A DNA stretch of 64,000 nt, from the NCBI RefSeq assembly GCF_003050615.1, contig NZ_NWBU01000004.1:806001-870000 (forward strand). Direction: 5' to 3'. The notes beneath the pieces were generated by a model that was not told the origin of the DNA, searched no databases, and saw nothing but the letters and a program-made list of their open reading frames with translations. Every line of letters begins with the position of its first letter. Positions within the stretch are counted from its first letter, which is position 1. Positions 18,402 through 27,449 of the stretch are shown in pieces. This DNA is from Sphingomonas oleivorans. GTDB lineage: Bacteria > Pseudomonadota > Alphaproteobacteria > Sphingomonadales > Sphingomonadaceae. A program made the position numbers and the translations under genes.

Positions 18402-19580
18402 ATGTTCATTTATCGCGTACGGCTGTTCAGCCTGTTCGGCTTCAAAGTCTATATGGACGCCTCCTGGCTGCTGCTCGCGCTGCTCATCGTCTGGAGCCTG
18501 GCGCTGGGCGTATTTCCGAGCCTGGTCCCCGGATATCGGATGAGCATCTATGTCTGGATGGGCATCGCGGCGGCGGCCGGCCTCCTGCTTTCGATTGTCC
18601 TGCATGAAACCGCCCATGCCCTGGTGGCACGGCGTTTGGAGATGCCGATCAGAGATATCACCCTGTTCATTTTCGGCGGTGTAGCCGAAATGGAGGGGGA
18701 ACCGACCAGCGCGCGGGGCGAGTTGCTGATGGCGGCAGCTGGGCCGGTGACGAGTGCGGCGCTGGGCCTGCTGCTGATGATGGGATCAGGCGTGGCCATG
18801 GCCGTTGGCGGATTTGCCCCGGCTGCCGCGGTGCTGGGCTATCTCGGGACGCTCAATTGGCTGCTGGCGATCTTCAACCTGATCCCGGCCTTCCCGCTCG
18901 ACGGCGGACGGATGCTGCGGGCGATGCTGTGGAGCTGGCGCAAGGATTTCGCGTCCGCAACCAGGATCGCTGCGGGATCGGGCCAGATCTTCGGCCTCAT
19001 CCTGATCCTGATCGGCCTGCTCCAGTTTCTGCGCGGCGCGGTGCTCAACGGAGTCTGGCTGTTCCTGATCGGCCTGTTCCTGCGTGGCGCGGCGAGCCTC
19101 GCCAATCAGGAGATGCTGACGCGCAAGATCCTCGGCGGCGAACCCGTATCCCGCTTCATGACTCCCAACCCGATCTCCGTTCCGCCCGACCTGTCGATCC
19201 AGAATCTCGTCGACGACTATATCTACCGCCATCACCACGGCAGCTTCCCGGTGACGCGCGACGGTCGCCTGGTCGGCTGCATCGGCACCGCCGACATCAC
19301 CATGCTTGACCGTTCCGATTGGAGTCGGCGCACGGTGGCCGAGCAGATGAGGCGTTGCGGCGAGGATGAGATCACGACACCCGACACGGATGCGCTCCAG
19401 GCCATGGCCAAGATGAGCCGTACAAAGCCGAGCCGGCTGTTCGTAACGGACGGCGATCGGCTGGTCGGGGTCTTGTCATTGAGAGACCTGGTCGAATTCC
19501 TCAGAGTCAAGCTGGAGCTTGAACGGCCACGCCACGTGCAGGAACCCGGCCTGATGCTTGTCGGACCTGCAGCCCGGTAA
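18402..19580 (+). CDS. Site-2 protease family (M50) zinc metalloprotease with CBS domains
   Basis: A 392-residue membrane protein. The zinc site HETAH lies at residues 68-72 and the second metal motif FPLDGGR has Asp 167, as in M50 intramembrane proteases of the SpoIVFB/Rip3 type. There is no PDZ domain, so it is not RseP. After six hydrophobic helices come two CBS motifs (FMTPNPISVPPDLSIQNLVDD and an IGTADI/GVLSLRDLVEF pair), which usually sense adenine nucleotides. The ATG at 18402 starts at the conserved FIYRVRLFSLFGFKVYMD; longer readings are not conserved-looking. Its substrate, probably a membrane-bound regulator, is unknown and no anti-sigma gene lies nearby. Confidence 0.88.
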   Translation: MFIYRVRLFSLFGFKVYMDASWLLLALLIVWSLALGVFPSLVPGYRMSIYVWMGIAAAAGLLLSIVLHETAHALVARRLEMPIRDITLFIFGGVAEMEGEPTSARGELLMAAAGPVTSAALGLLLMMGSGVAMAVGGFAPAAAVLGYLGTLNWLLAIFNLIPAFPLDGGRMLRAMLWSWRKDFASATRIAAGSGQIFGLILILIGLLQFLRGAVLNGVWLFLIGLFLRGAASLANQEMLTRKILGGEPVSRFMTPNPISVPPDLSIQNLVDDYIYRHHHGSFPVTRDGRLVGCIGTADITMLDRSDWSRRTVAEQMRRCGEDEITTPDTDALQAMAKMSRTKPSRLFVTDGDRLVGVLSLRDLVEFLRVKLELERPRHVQEPGLMLVGPAAR

Positions 19581-19639
19581 GCCGCGACGGACCGGCCCGA
19601 CCGAGATCCATGGTCCCCATTACGGTGCCTTGGCCCGCA

Positions 19640-19922
19640 TCATCTGGCGGATCTGATGGAGACAATGGACGGGTATATTGACGGGAAATATGCCGGGGCG
19701 CCTAGCATCGACGGACAGCTGGATCGAGAAGTCGATCGGCCCGCGACGAGAGGGCTTCTGATCGGAGCCTGCCAGAATGGCAAGCTCTCCATGAGCATGG
19801 ACAAGCCGCCGTCACCGATGAAGCATATCACCCGACACTCCGGAAATAGGATTGCGGCAGCGATGGCATTAAAGCAGTCCGCACCCCATGCTGGCAAGAT
19901 TGCCGGAGCATGAGAACATCAT
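19640..19922 (-). pseudogene. Fragment of a thiamine-pyrophosphate enzyme (PoxB/acetolactate-synthase type)
   Basis: Across two frames one reads SGNLASMGCGL, then NAIAAAILFPECRVICFIGDGGLSMLME, the TPP-binding GDG region of pyruvate oxidase/acetolactate synthase proteins. At least one frameshift falls between them (near 19880) and another after SMLME. Both the N-terminal domains and the end are missing, so this is a decayed remnant. Confidence 0.7.
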
Positions 19923-19953
19923 GCCGTCCCGGATCGTGAGATGCCGGGCGGCA

Positions 19954-20151
19954 TCACTCGCGCTCTTCGACCCGCGCCCCCGCCTTATCGATTACCCGTT
20001 CGGTCACGTCCCGGATCTTCTCATATCTGAGGTGAAAGAACTCCCTGCTCTTGTTGAGGCGAAACTCCTTCAGTTGCCCGTGGACCTCGTGCTCAATCAA
20101 TCGCGGCGAGCGGAGCCGTCCACATACGGCCAATTTACCTTCCGACGTCTC
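19954..20151 (-). pseudogene. C-terminal fragment of a T5orf172/GIY-YIG-like protein
   Basis: An open frame without a start codon reads LIEHEVHGQLKEFRLNKSREFF and then a helical tail ending at the stop at 19954. This matches the end of the T5orf172 (Mug113) domain, a GIY-YIG-related nuclease fold found in phages and mobile elements. The catalytic N-terminal half is missing. An in-frame stop lies just upstream of 20151. Confidence 0.6.
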
Positions 20152-20335
20152 AGATCAGGATCCATACCGAAGGACCGGAGAGGGCGGAAACGGGCCGACA
20201 CGGAACGAGTGCTGGCGCAGCACCCGTTCTAGAGATCCAGGCCGGACGGCCAGAACTGCGAATCTGGGCATAAGTTGAAGAGCCGACGCCGAGAGAGCCA
20301 CGACCACGCCGGTCGTCGCGAACATCCCGATAGGG

Positions 20336-21553
20336 CTATTGCGCAGGTGCAGCCCCGGCCGGCGGCAGGGCTGTAGTACCGCCTCTGCCGGAACGCCCGC
20401 GCCATCTCTCGAAGAGGGCGAGCCCGGTAGCTCCCATGCCCAGCAAGCCCGTACCGACCCAGACAAGGGAGCCGACGAACGGCAGCGCGCCGAGGAGGAC
20501 AACAACCAGGAGCACGGCAGCCAGGCGCGCGAGCACGGCAGATCGACGCGGCTCCGGACCCATCCGGCGTACAGCCCAGGCCCGGCCAATCGCCAAGCCG
20601 AACAGTGGCACCGCCGTGCCCAGCGCGAAGAAATAGGCGCTCAGCACACCGAGCGCGAGGGGAAGGCCGATCAGGGTCAAGGCAAGGAGCAGCGCGAAGG
20701 GCAGGCCTGCGATTGCGATCAGCAGCCCAACGCCCAAGCTCGGCAGCGGACGCTGGGTGAGCGATCTCTGCACGTCGCGCACAATGTTGGGCGCGAGCAG
20801 CAACAGGACGGCACCGAGAATCCATAGGCCAATCAGCATCGCGAGCGCCGACACCAGGCGCGCCGCCACCTGCGCCACCACGCCCCGGCGCGCCTCTTCG
20901 GGCTGGCGATGGCTGATCCCGCCGGCCACCACCGCGCCAGGCGCCACTTCGGGCGCACGCGCGCTTTCGACGATGAGCCTGCCGCCGATCCGCGCGGTCC
21001 GGCCGAGACGCAAATGATCCGCCACCACATTGGCATCGCCCAGGACGGTGCCGTTGATCTGAACCTCACCGCCAGCAAGGCGCAACGATCGGGCGACGGT
21101 GCCGGCGACGATCAAGGCGCCGCCAGCCAGGCGGGCATCCGCAACGATCGCGCGGGGGCCAAGGCTGACGCGGCCACCGAAGGCGATGGCCTTGCCGCCG
21201 ACACGTCCCTCCACCGCAACCGACCGGCCCGCCGCGAACAGATTGTCGCCGACGGCGCCACCGATCCCGACCGTTTCCCCCGCCAGGATCGCATCATTGC
21301 GGATAGCGCCGCCGATGGTCAGTCGCCGGCCGGCGGCGATCAGCGTGTCGCCGATACGCCCTGCGATGTCGACCGTGCGCCCGGCGACGACCGTGTCCCC
21401 CGTCACATCGGCCCGAACGTCGATCCGCTTGCCCGCCATGATGATATCATCGGGCACCGTTCCCCGGATCGTGCGGGTCGCCGCGGCCACCGCTGCCACA
21501 TCCAGCAGGACAGCCAGCGCGGCGACGGAGGAAATGAACCATGTGCGATTCAT
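20336..21553 (-). CDS. Polymer-forming (bactofilin-like) membrane protein
   Basis: The 405-residue product starts with a signal peptide (MNRTWFISSVAALAVLLDVAAVAAA). About 190 residues of short beta-repeats rich in G-x-V/I steps follow (DDIIMAGKRIDVRADVTGDTVVAGRTVDI and similar), the left-handed beta-helix seen in bactofilins and polymer-forming cytoskeletal proteins. The C-terminal third has four hydrophobic helices and a basic, proline-rich tail. The repeat part should therefore be periplasmic. GGAG precedes the ATG at 21553; upstream in-frame starts lack support. The role is unknown; scaffold or envelope organisation is the usual suggestion. Confidence 0.75.
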   Translation of the reverse strand: MNRTWFISSVAALAVLLDVAAVAAATRTIRGTVPDDIIMAGKRIDVRADVTGDTVVAGRTVDIAGRIGDTLIAAGRRLTIGGAIRNDAILAGETVGIGGAVGDNLFAAGRSVAVEGRVGGKAIAFGGRVSLGPRAIVADARLAGGALIVAGTVARSLRLAGGEVQINGTVLGDANVVADHLRLGRTARIGGRLIVESARAPEVAPGAVVAGGISHRQPEEARRGVVAQVAARLVSALAMLIGLWILGAVLLLLAPNIVRDVQRSLTQRPLPSLGVGLLIAIAGLPFALLLALTLIGLPLALGVLSAYFFALGTAVPLFGLAIGRAWAVRRMGPEPRRSAVLARLAAVLLVVVLLGALPFVGSLVWVGTGLLGMGATGLALFERWRGRSGRGGTTALPPAGAAPAQ

Positions 21554-22746
21554 GCTCTGCTCTCCTCGGCCCAGGGACCCGAGAGGCATGATGCCAGCGC
21601 GTCCTACCCGGGACGCCAAGGCCGTCGCGTCCCGCCTAGGCCCGATGCGGAGCTTGTCGGGAGCCTCGTTCGCCCGTCCACCGGGAACAGCTCCGTCTTC
21701 CTGTGGAGAGTAGCACATGCGGCAACATCCAGAAAGCCTTCCCATCAGCGTGGATCGGATCGACGACAAGGTGGATCAAACGCTCGCCCCGAAGCTGCGC
21801 ATGGAGATTTCGAGCACGAGTTCAATTAACTAAAGGCGGGCGCACCAAGCGTCTGCTCGGGCCCCAACTGTTCGAGGGAGCCGCCGAAACCCTATTTGGG
21901 ATCGAACCACGTCAGGTGTTGCGACCCACCGCCAATGTCCGTTCCCGTCGCTGAATCGGTCGCGCCAAACGTCAATTACCGGCCGAAGGTGCGGTGAAAG
22001 CTGGAAGTTCCTCTAGTTCATTGGTTGCTTTGGTCGGCTGAAGCTGGCCGATAGTGGTCCGGCAGCTTTCGGGCGGAAGCCGAGGAAGCGGCCCTCCGTT
22101 CAGCTTGCCGCCGCCCGACCGCTCACGACCTAAGTCAGCCGTTTACGGTTGCGCCCGACGTTCTGCGGAGCGGACGTTCGCGGCGCTAGCTTCGTCGACC
22201 ATTTCAGCATCTGGATTCAGGAGAGAGAGAATTCAGTTTTGGATCTTCAACCACTCGGGGACAGCAATGCGATGTAGGTCGGTTATGGGCACAACCGGTG
22301 ATCAACGCGGGAATTTTCAATGGAAATTTCCGCCGGTACAGCTTCGGTTGCCCCATTCATCACGCAAAAGCTGGTGATCACATCGAGCACGAAGGCTCAG
22401 GGATGACAGCGAAGTTCGTCGCTCTTTTAGGGCGCCTTGGGCAACTTCCCGTGATCGTCTCGAAAGCGACGGAACGGCTGTAGTTTCAACAGGTTAACTG
22501 CTTTGACCCACGCCAGGCTCAGGCAGGGAGCCAGAAAATGGTCGAGACGAACCCTGTCGAGGTGATCCCCTTGGTGGAAGCGAGGTCTTGAGAGGCTCCC
22601 ATGCCGGAAGACACTGCTACACAGCGCGACGCCGCCCCAAAGGATCGGCTTATTGCTCCGAACCCTGTTGCGAGCATGGCTTTCCCCGCTTCAGATCTCA
22701 GCGCTGATCTATCTGATAAGCGGCTCCGCGGGGGCCGGTCGATACA
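21554..22746. other. Long intergenic region with only a possible small ORF
   Basis: This region of 1193 bases holds no recognisable gene. A 38-codon frame at 21717-21833 (+), MRQHPESLPISVDRIDD, is preceded by GGAG at good spacing and could encode a small protein. Other open frames here are arginine/serine-rich and look like chance. The leftward promoter of the polymer-forming gene must lie close to 21554. Confidence 0.35.
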
Positions 22747-23742
22747 ATGTTCCGGCCGACAAGCCCGAACGTCTCCATGAAAGAGCATAGGCTCATGCGA
22801 GACCGAGGCCGCGATGCCGACAGTCCGACGGATATGCCCGCTCTCGGATGGCGGGATATTGTCATCCGCAGCTGGCGCGAGGCCGGGCAAGACAATCTGA
22901 GCCTGGTGGCAGCGGGTGTCGCTTTTTATGGATTTCTGGCGCTCGTGCCGCTGATCGGCGCGGTCGTGCTCAGCTATGGCTTGCTGGCTGATCCGGCCAC
23001 TATCGTGAGGACGCTGGAGTCCCTGACGCGCATGCTGCCTGCCGATGCCGCCCGATTGGTCGGCGAACAAATTTTGAGCGTGACGCAGACCGCCCAAACC
23101 AAGAAAGGAATCGGCCTGGTGATCGCGCTCGCGCTGGCGCTCTATGGCGCGATGCGGGGCGCATCGGCGATCATGACGGCGCTCAACATTATTTATGAGG
23201 AAGAGGAGAAGCGTAGCTTCATCCAGGCGAGCCTGGTCGCGCTAGCGATTACGGCAGGAGCAGTTATTGCCGCCTTGCTCGCGGCTGGCGCAATATCTGC
23301 CCTCGCCTATCTCGACCGGCTGCTTCCACGCGCACCTGCGGCCCTTCTCATTCTAGGTCGCTTGCTTTCTTGGCTGTTGCTCGCGGCTGGAGCCGCGGCT
23401 GCGGCGGCAACGGTGTATCGGTACGGGCCGAGCCGCAACATTGCCCGGTGGCGATGGCTGACACCAGGCTCCCTCTTCGCCTGTCTCGCTTGGCTACTCG
23501 CCACGTTCGGCTTCGGCCTCTACGTAGCGAACCTCGGCAACTACAATGCGACATATGGGTCGCTCGGCGCGGTTGTCGTGCTGCTGATGTGGCTCTACCT
23601 CTCGGCCTATGTGCTGCTCCTCGGCGCCGAGTTCAATGCCGAGCTTGAGCACCAGACGGCGCGCGACACCACAGGCGGCGTGCCGGCGCCGATGGGTAAG
23701 CGAGGGGCCGTGGTCGCCGACACGCTGGGCGAGATACCTTGA
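22747..23742 (+). CDS. YihY/virulence factor BrkB family membrane protein
   Basis: A 331-residue inner-membrane protein with six hydrophobic helices. Family marks are NLSLVAAGVAFYGFLALVPLIGA near the N-terminus, LALYGAMRGASAIMTALNIIYEEEEKRSF in the middle, and YNATYGSLGAVVVLLMWLYLSAYVLLLGAEFNAELEHQ near the end. Once called RNase BN, this family is now regarded as a transporter-like membrane protein of unknown substrate. The start is uncertain: ATGs at 22747, 22777 and 22795 are possible and none has a strong ribosome-binding site. It stands alone, between a long non-coding stretch and a remnant-filled region. Confidence 0.9.
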   Translation: MFRPTSPNVSMKEHRLMRDRGRDADSPTDMPALGWRDIVIRSWREAGQDNLSLVAAGVAFYGFLALVPLIGAVVLSYGLLADPATIVRTLESLTRMLPADAARLVGEQILSVTQTAQTKKGIGLVIALALALYGAMRGASAIMTALNIIYEEEEKRSFIQASLVALAITAGAVIAALLAAGAISALAYLDRLLPRAPAALLILGRLLSWLLLAAGAAAAAATVYRYGPSRNIARWRWLTPGSLFACLAWLLATFGFGLYVANLGNYNATYGSLGAVVVLLMWLYLSAYVLLLGAEFNAELEHQTARDTTGGVPAPMGKRGAVVADTLGEIP

Positions 23743-23823
23743 GGGCCGGCTTGCATTCTGAGAGATGCCAGCCTGGAAGGACAGCGACCTTCCGATTTTG
23801 AGGGACCAGAGCCCAGGAATGAT

Positions 23824-23934
23824 ATGCTGAAGCCGCACATGGATGAAATGGACCATGACTGTCTGATGATCGGTGGCGGCCGGCTGACGGCGGCGATTGT
23901 CAGCCGGTCGCGCTCACAGACAGCCGCTCGATAA
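23824..23934 (+). pseudogene. N-terminal scrap of an FAD-dependent oxidoreductase
   Basis: A 36-codon frame reads DHDCLMIGGGRLTAAI, close to the dinucleotide-binding start of thioredoxin-reductase-like flavoproteins (DCLIIGGGPAGLTAAI) but missing three residues of the glycine loop. It stops soon after. The surrounding 23743-24228 holds no intact gene; a leftward frame at 23900-24241 was not recognised. Confidence 0.4.
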
Positions 23935-24228
23935 GGAAATCGAAAGCACTGACCCGGGTCAGCATGTTGGCGCCGCCGACGAACCGGGCGTGGACGACTT
24001 CATGATCTCCAGGATTGAATGCCTCGAGCAGAGCGACCACCCCGTTAGCGTTCGAGCGAAAGCATTTGTTGCAGATGGGCGGCTGGCTCGCACTGTCGGA
24101 AACCGGTTCCCGACAGGAAGCGCGGGATCCAGTAGGCGAGGATGATTCCCGCGCCGATCGCCGCTGACCTGCCCCTGAGATTTTCCTCCAGTTGGAGTTA
24201 GAGTCTGGCCCTTCAGAAGGACGGACGA

Positions 24229-24291
24229 ATGAAGCGTTCACGGTTCAGGGAAGAGCAAATCATCGGGATCCTGCGCGAGCATGAGGCAGGT
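24229..24291 (+). pseudogene. 5' scrap of an IS3-family orfA
   Basis: The first 21 codons, MKRSRFREEQIIGILREHEAG, match the start of IS3-family OrfA; the homology then ends abruptly. The following 24292-24597 has no gene. Confidence 0.6.
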
Positions 24292-24597
24292 CACGTCCTC
24301 GCCACCCGCTGCGCTAGCTTCACCGCGCAGCTCGGGCTCACCCCGAACCGGCGCGCCGCATCTCGTCGTGAATGCCCCGCCGAGACATGCGCAGATATCC
24401 GCTCTCGAAGATCGCTCGAATAAGCTTTCCCCATGATCCACCTCCGCAAAGGGTGAATCATATTTTCAACCCGCCGGGAATCCCCAGCCCGATTCCGAGT
24501 TCAAGCTCAACGCTCTAGTTAGCCCGCAGGGGGAGCCAGTCCTTTTATCTTGCCGTCCCTAAAACCGCACATTCCGGCCTCCCGCGACTAAGCGCGC

Positions 24598-24819
24598 TCA
24601 CCAAGAACGATAAGCCCACATAATATATGCAATGTACCAACAGACCAAGGAGACCGACGCTGCTGCACCGATTTGCGGTAGCGAATAATGCCTGCCGAGA
24701 ACGAACATCGCGCCGAATGCCACGGTGCAAAACAAGATCGATATCAAAATCGGCATCAAAATCGTCGTGACGACAATCCGCTTCCTCCGACTCAATTGCA
24801 TAGCCTTCCACCTGTACAT
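24598..24819 (-). CDS. Small two-helix membrane protein, possible immunity protein
   Basis: A 73-residue protein with a basic N-terminus (LSRRKRIVV) and two hydrophobic helices (about 17-41 and 50-71), ending WYIAYIMWAYRSW. It begins inside the last 28 bases of the Rhs-like tail and is read in another frame, the place where an immunity gene usually follows a polymorphic toxin gene. Base composition is lower in GC than the neighbours. No family was recognised. Met 7 could also be the start. The immunity role is inferred from position only. Confidence 0.55.
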   Translation of the reverse strand: MYRWKAMQLSRRKRIVVTTILMPILISILFCTVAFGAMFVLGRHYSLPQIGAAASVSLVCWYIAYIMWAYRSW

Positions 24820-25398
24820 GTTGGAGGAGTTGCTGGCGGTTGCGCGGCCCCTACCGCCGTGCTCGCCGCTTGCCCCGCGACTGCTCCGATTTCACTCGGT
24901 GAGCGACCACCCGGCGATGAACCAAGATCGATGCGCGCGCCACCCGGATAGCCTTGGCCTTGCACCATCCGCTCTGCCTCGGCGGCACTAATCGCAGATT
25001 CACGAGCTGAGCCACCTGCTGCACGGAATGCTCCCGACGTCGCCACATCGCCAACTGCGGAACCAGCAGCAGAAAAGACTGCTCCCTGCTGGGCAGAGGA
25101 CACAAGTTCAGCGCTACTCGCTCCAGTTTTCCCGCCCGAAGCGATACGAGCATTAGCCTCTGCCTGACCAGCGCCGACGGCTGCGCCTGCCACTGCATTT
25201 GCTCCGGCGCGAGCTTCTATAAAGGCGACACCTTCTCTCACTATCGTGCGCCCAATCACACCAGCTGCGCCTCCTCCCAAAGCTCCAGCAGCCGTCGCCG
25301 TCGCAACACGCCCCACACCACCCCAGCTATTTAACGTCCCGGCTCGGTATTCGGTATATGCTTGGATACCCCCGTTTAGTCCGGCGCCGATGGCAACC
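24792..25398 (-). pseudogene. C-terminal tail of a large Rhs/polymorphic-toxin-like protein, cut by an IS3 element
   Basis: From the edge of the insertion sequence the frame reads [21 protein letters not shown], then about 170 residues rich in Ala and Gly (ATATAAGALGGGAAGVIG), ending in TCTGGRLCN. Such alanine/glycine linkers after an NGG motif are common near the C-terminus of Rhs and other polymorphic toxins. There is no start and the body of the gene is missing. The frame seems to continue on the other side of the insertion sequence (LGYGGVNSALDQGALGG at about 26720-26775). The toxin activity was not recognised. Confidence 0.5.
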
Positions 25399-25448
25399 TG
25401 AACCGCCCCGGCATTGCCGGAGACCCGAACTCCTGAGAGGAAGGGTCG

Positions 25449-25775
25449 ATGAGCAGGACGACGAACAAGTTTTCACCTGAGGTTCGCGAGCGGGCAATTC
25501 GGATGGTGCTCGACCACGAGAAGGATCATCCGTCGCGCTGGGGAGCGGTCACGTCGATTGCCGGGAAGGTTAGCTGTTCGGCCTACACGTTGCTTGAGTG
25601 AGTGAAGAAGTCTGAGGTGGACAGCGGCATGCGCGCCGGCGTTCCGGCCGAACTGTCCGACAAGCTGAAGGCTTTGGAGCGCGAGAACCGCGAGCTACGC
25701 CAGGCCAACGAGATCCTGCGCAAGGCGTCGGCTTATTTTGCCCAGGCGGAGCTCGACCGCCCATTCAAGCGATGA
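25449..25775 (+). pseudogene. IS3-family orfA with an internal TGA
   Basis: The frame starts [19 protein letters not shown] and contains the helix-turn-helix and the leucine-zipper region ([18 protein letters not shown]) of IS3 OrfA. Codon 51 (25599-25601) is TGA in the context TLLE*VKKSEVD, where relatives have Trp (TGG). One base change thus splits a 108-residue protein. The stop overlaps the orfB start as ATGA, so OrfB could still be made, but the OrfAB fusion transposase could not without readthrough. Confidence 0.85.
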
Positions 25776-26677
25776 CTGCCTTCATTGACGACCATCGCGA
25801 GGAGTATGGGGTCGAGCCGATCTGTCGGGTTCTGCCGATCGCCCCTTCCACTTATCATGCTCGAGTTGCCCAGCGGCGTGATCCCTCGCGCTTGTCGCCT
25901 CGTGCCCAGCGCGATCAGGCGCTTAAGCCCGAGGTTCTACGCGTGTTTTCGGAGAACTTCGGCGTCTATGGCGTCCGCAAGGTTTGGCGGCAGATGAAGC
26001 GCGAAGGCTTCGACATCGCCCGATGCACTGTCGAACGGCTGATGCGCGATCTGGGCCTTCAGGGTGTGATCCGGGGTAAGCCGGTGAGGACCACGCTAAG
26101 CGATAAGGCCGCGCCTTGTCCCCTCGATCAGGTCAACCGGCAGTTCCACGCCGCGGCGCCAAACATGCTGTGGGTGTCGGACTTTACCTATGTCGCGACC
26201 TGGGCGGGCTTCGTCTACGTGGCTTTTGTGATCGACGTCTACGCCCGCTACATCGTGGGTTGGCGGGTGAGCCGGACTGCCCACGCCAGCTTCGTTCTCG
26301 ATGCGCTGGAGCAGGCCATTCACGAGCGGCGACCGACTTATCGGGGCGGTCTCATTCATCATTCGGACCGCGGATCGCAATACGTGTCCATTCGGTACAC
26401 CGAGCGCCTGGCCGAAGCTGGCATCGAGCCTTCCGTGGGCAGCGTGGGCGACAGTTACGACAACGCTTTGGCCGAGACGATCAACGGACTCTACAAGGCC
26501 AAGGTGATCCATCGCCGGGGGCCGTGGTGCTCCTTCGAGGCCGTGGAATACGCCACGCTTGAGTGGGTGGACTGGTTCAACCAAAGGCGACTGCTGGAGC
26601 CAATCGGCAACATCCCGCCGGCCGAAGCCGAAGCGCAATACTACGCCATGCTGGACGACACGCCCATGGCAGCATAA
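25772..26677 (+). CDS. IS3-family transposase OrfB
   Basis: A 301-residue integrase-type protein with an HTH_21 region near the N-terminus ([17 protein letters not shown]) and the rve core. The DDE triad is visible as [17 protein letters not shown] and [12 protein letters not shown]. The final segment ([24 protein letters not shown]) is the standard IS3 ending. It is intact and in frame with no stops. Normally it is produced as a fusion with OrfA by -1 frameshifting; here OrfA carries a nonsense codon, so activity is doubtful. Confidence 0.93.
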   Translation: MTAFIDDHREEYGVEPICRVLPIAPSTYHARVAQRRDPSRLSPRAQRDQALKPEVLRVFSENFGVYGVRKVWRQMKREGFDIARCTVERLMRDLGLQGVIRGKPVRTTLSDKAAPCPLDQVNRQFHAAAPNMLWVSDFTYVATWAGFVYVAFVIDVYARYIVGWRVSRTAHASFVLDALEQAIHERRPTYRGGLIHHSDRGSQYVSIRYTERLAEAGIEPSVGSVGDSYDNALAETINGLYKAKVIHRRGPWCSFEAVEYATLEWVDWFNQRRLLEPIGNIPPAEAEAQYYAMLDDTPMAA

Positions 26678-26857
26678 CTCAAACCAAATGGTCTCCGGCA
26701 ATGCCGGGGCGGTTCACATCGACCACCGAGCGCTCCCTGGTCAAGAGCTGAATTCACACCACCATAACCAAGCTGCCAGATCGCATCCAAAATGGATTGA
26801 ACGACATCTTCCGTTAAGGAAGCGTGGCATATTGTGGTTCGCGAGGCGAACTCGTGG

Positions 26858-27032
26858 TGAGCTGCTGCCGGTTCCGTGGACACCGAGTTAGGCTACCTAG
26901 TGTCTGCTTCTCGAAGTCCATGGGACTGAGACATCCCAAGGTCGAGTATCTGCGCGTCGGATTATAGAAGCGCTCGATATAATCGAACACGTCCACCTCC
27001 GCCTGATTGCGCGTGCGATAAGTCTTCCGTGA
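26858..27032 (-). pseudogene. 3' end of another IS3-family orfB
   Basis: The leftward frame reads KTYRTRNQAEVDVFDYIERFYNP, then RRYSTLGCLSPMDFEKQ, the C-terminus of an IS3 transposase of a different subgroup. The element end (TGAGCTGCTGCCGG on the plus strand) is recognisable at 26858. The rest of this element is gone. Confidence 0.75.
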
Positions 27033-27095
27033 GTGCTGTCAATCTAATCGCAACTTGTCTCTTTTGGACGCAGCTGCGGCTGAAAGCGGCGAGCT

Positions 27096-27317
27096 TTAGG
27101 CCATGAGGGTCTGCCATTCGGCCAGAGCAGCCGAGCGGCGTTCGCGGTAGGTCTGTCGATTAACGAGGTGGCGTTCGAGGGCAAAGTGGTTGTGCAGATT
27201 GGCATGGACGGAGGCGAACTTCTGGAGCGTCTTCATTCGCCTGAACCGTGACATCGCCCGCTCGCGTCGTCTGAAGGGCAGATGGCCGTTCTCCACCCGG
27301 TTGTTCGCCCAGCGCCC
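27096..27317 (-). pseudogene. 3' end of an IS6-family transposase
   Basis: The leftward frame NNRVENGHLPFRRRERAMSRF, followed by LQKFASVHANLHNHFALERHLV and ending at 27096, matches the C-terminus of IS6-family (IS26/IS6100-like) transposases, including the final E of the DDE triad region. The N-terminal two thirds are missing, and the break at about 27318 joins directly to a regulator fragment on the other strand. Confidence 0.75.
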
Positions 27318-27319
27318 AT

Positions 27320-27421
27320 GTCAGCGATATCGAGCGCGGGGCGCGCAATCCGACCATCACCGTTGTTGTTGAGGAGCTGGCAAAGCCGCTTGGTGTGGAA
27401 CCAGGAGTATTGCTCGACTGA
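27320..27421 (+). pseudogene. C-terminal fragment of an XRE-family regulator
   Basis: The frame reads VSDIERGARNPTITVV, then EELAKPLGVEPGVLLD and a stop. This is the last helix-turn-helix part of a small XRE repressor. The first half is replaced by the IS6 remnant. Confidence 0.65.
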
Positions 27422-27449
27422 CGCCCCAATACACAAGTTACTAGACCTT

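Larger units (their letters stand above)
25399..26716 (+). mobile_element. Complete IS3-family insertion sequence (1318 bp)
   Basis: The element is bounded by perfect 27-base inverted repeats (25399-25425 and 26690-26716) that begin TG and end CA, and it carries overlapping orfA and orfB. No target duplication is evident: the three bases outside are ACC on the left and CAT on the right. It interrupts the Rhs-like frame and lies beside an older IS3 remnant. The perfect repeats imply recent arrival, although orfA has a nonsense codon. Confidence 0.93.

Noticed and set aside
23900-24241. Minus-strand ORF ending in DHEVVHARFVGGANMLTRV
   Set aside because: The end looks protein-like but no family was recognised, the start is Ser/Arg-rich, and it lies among debris. 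It could be a remnant, so it is not called as a gene.
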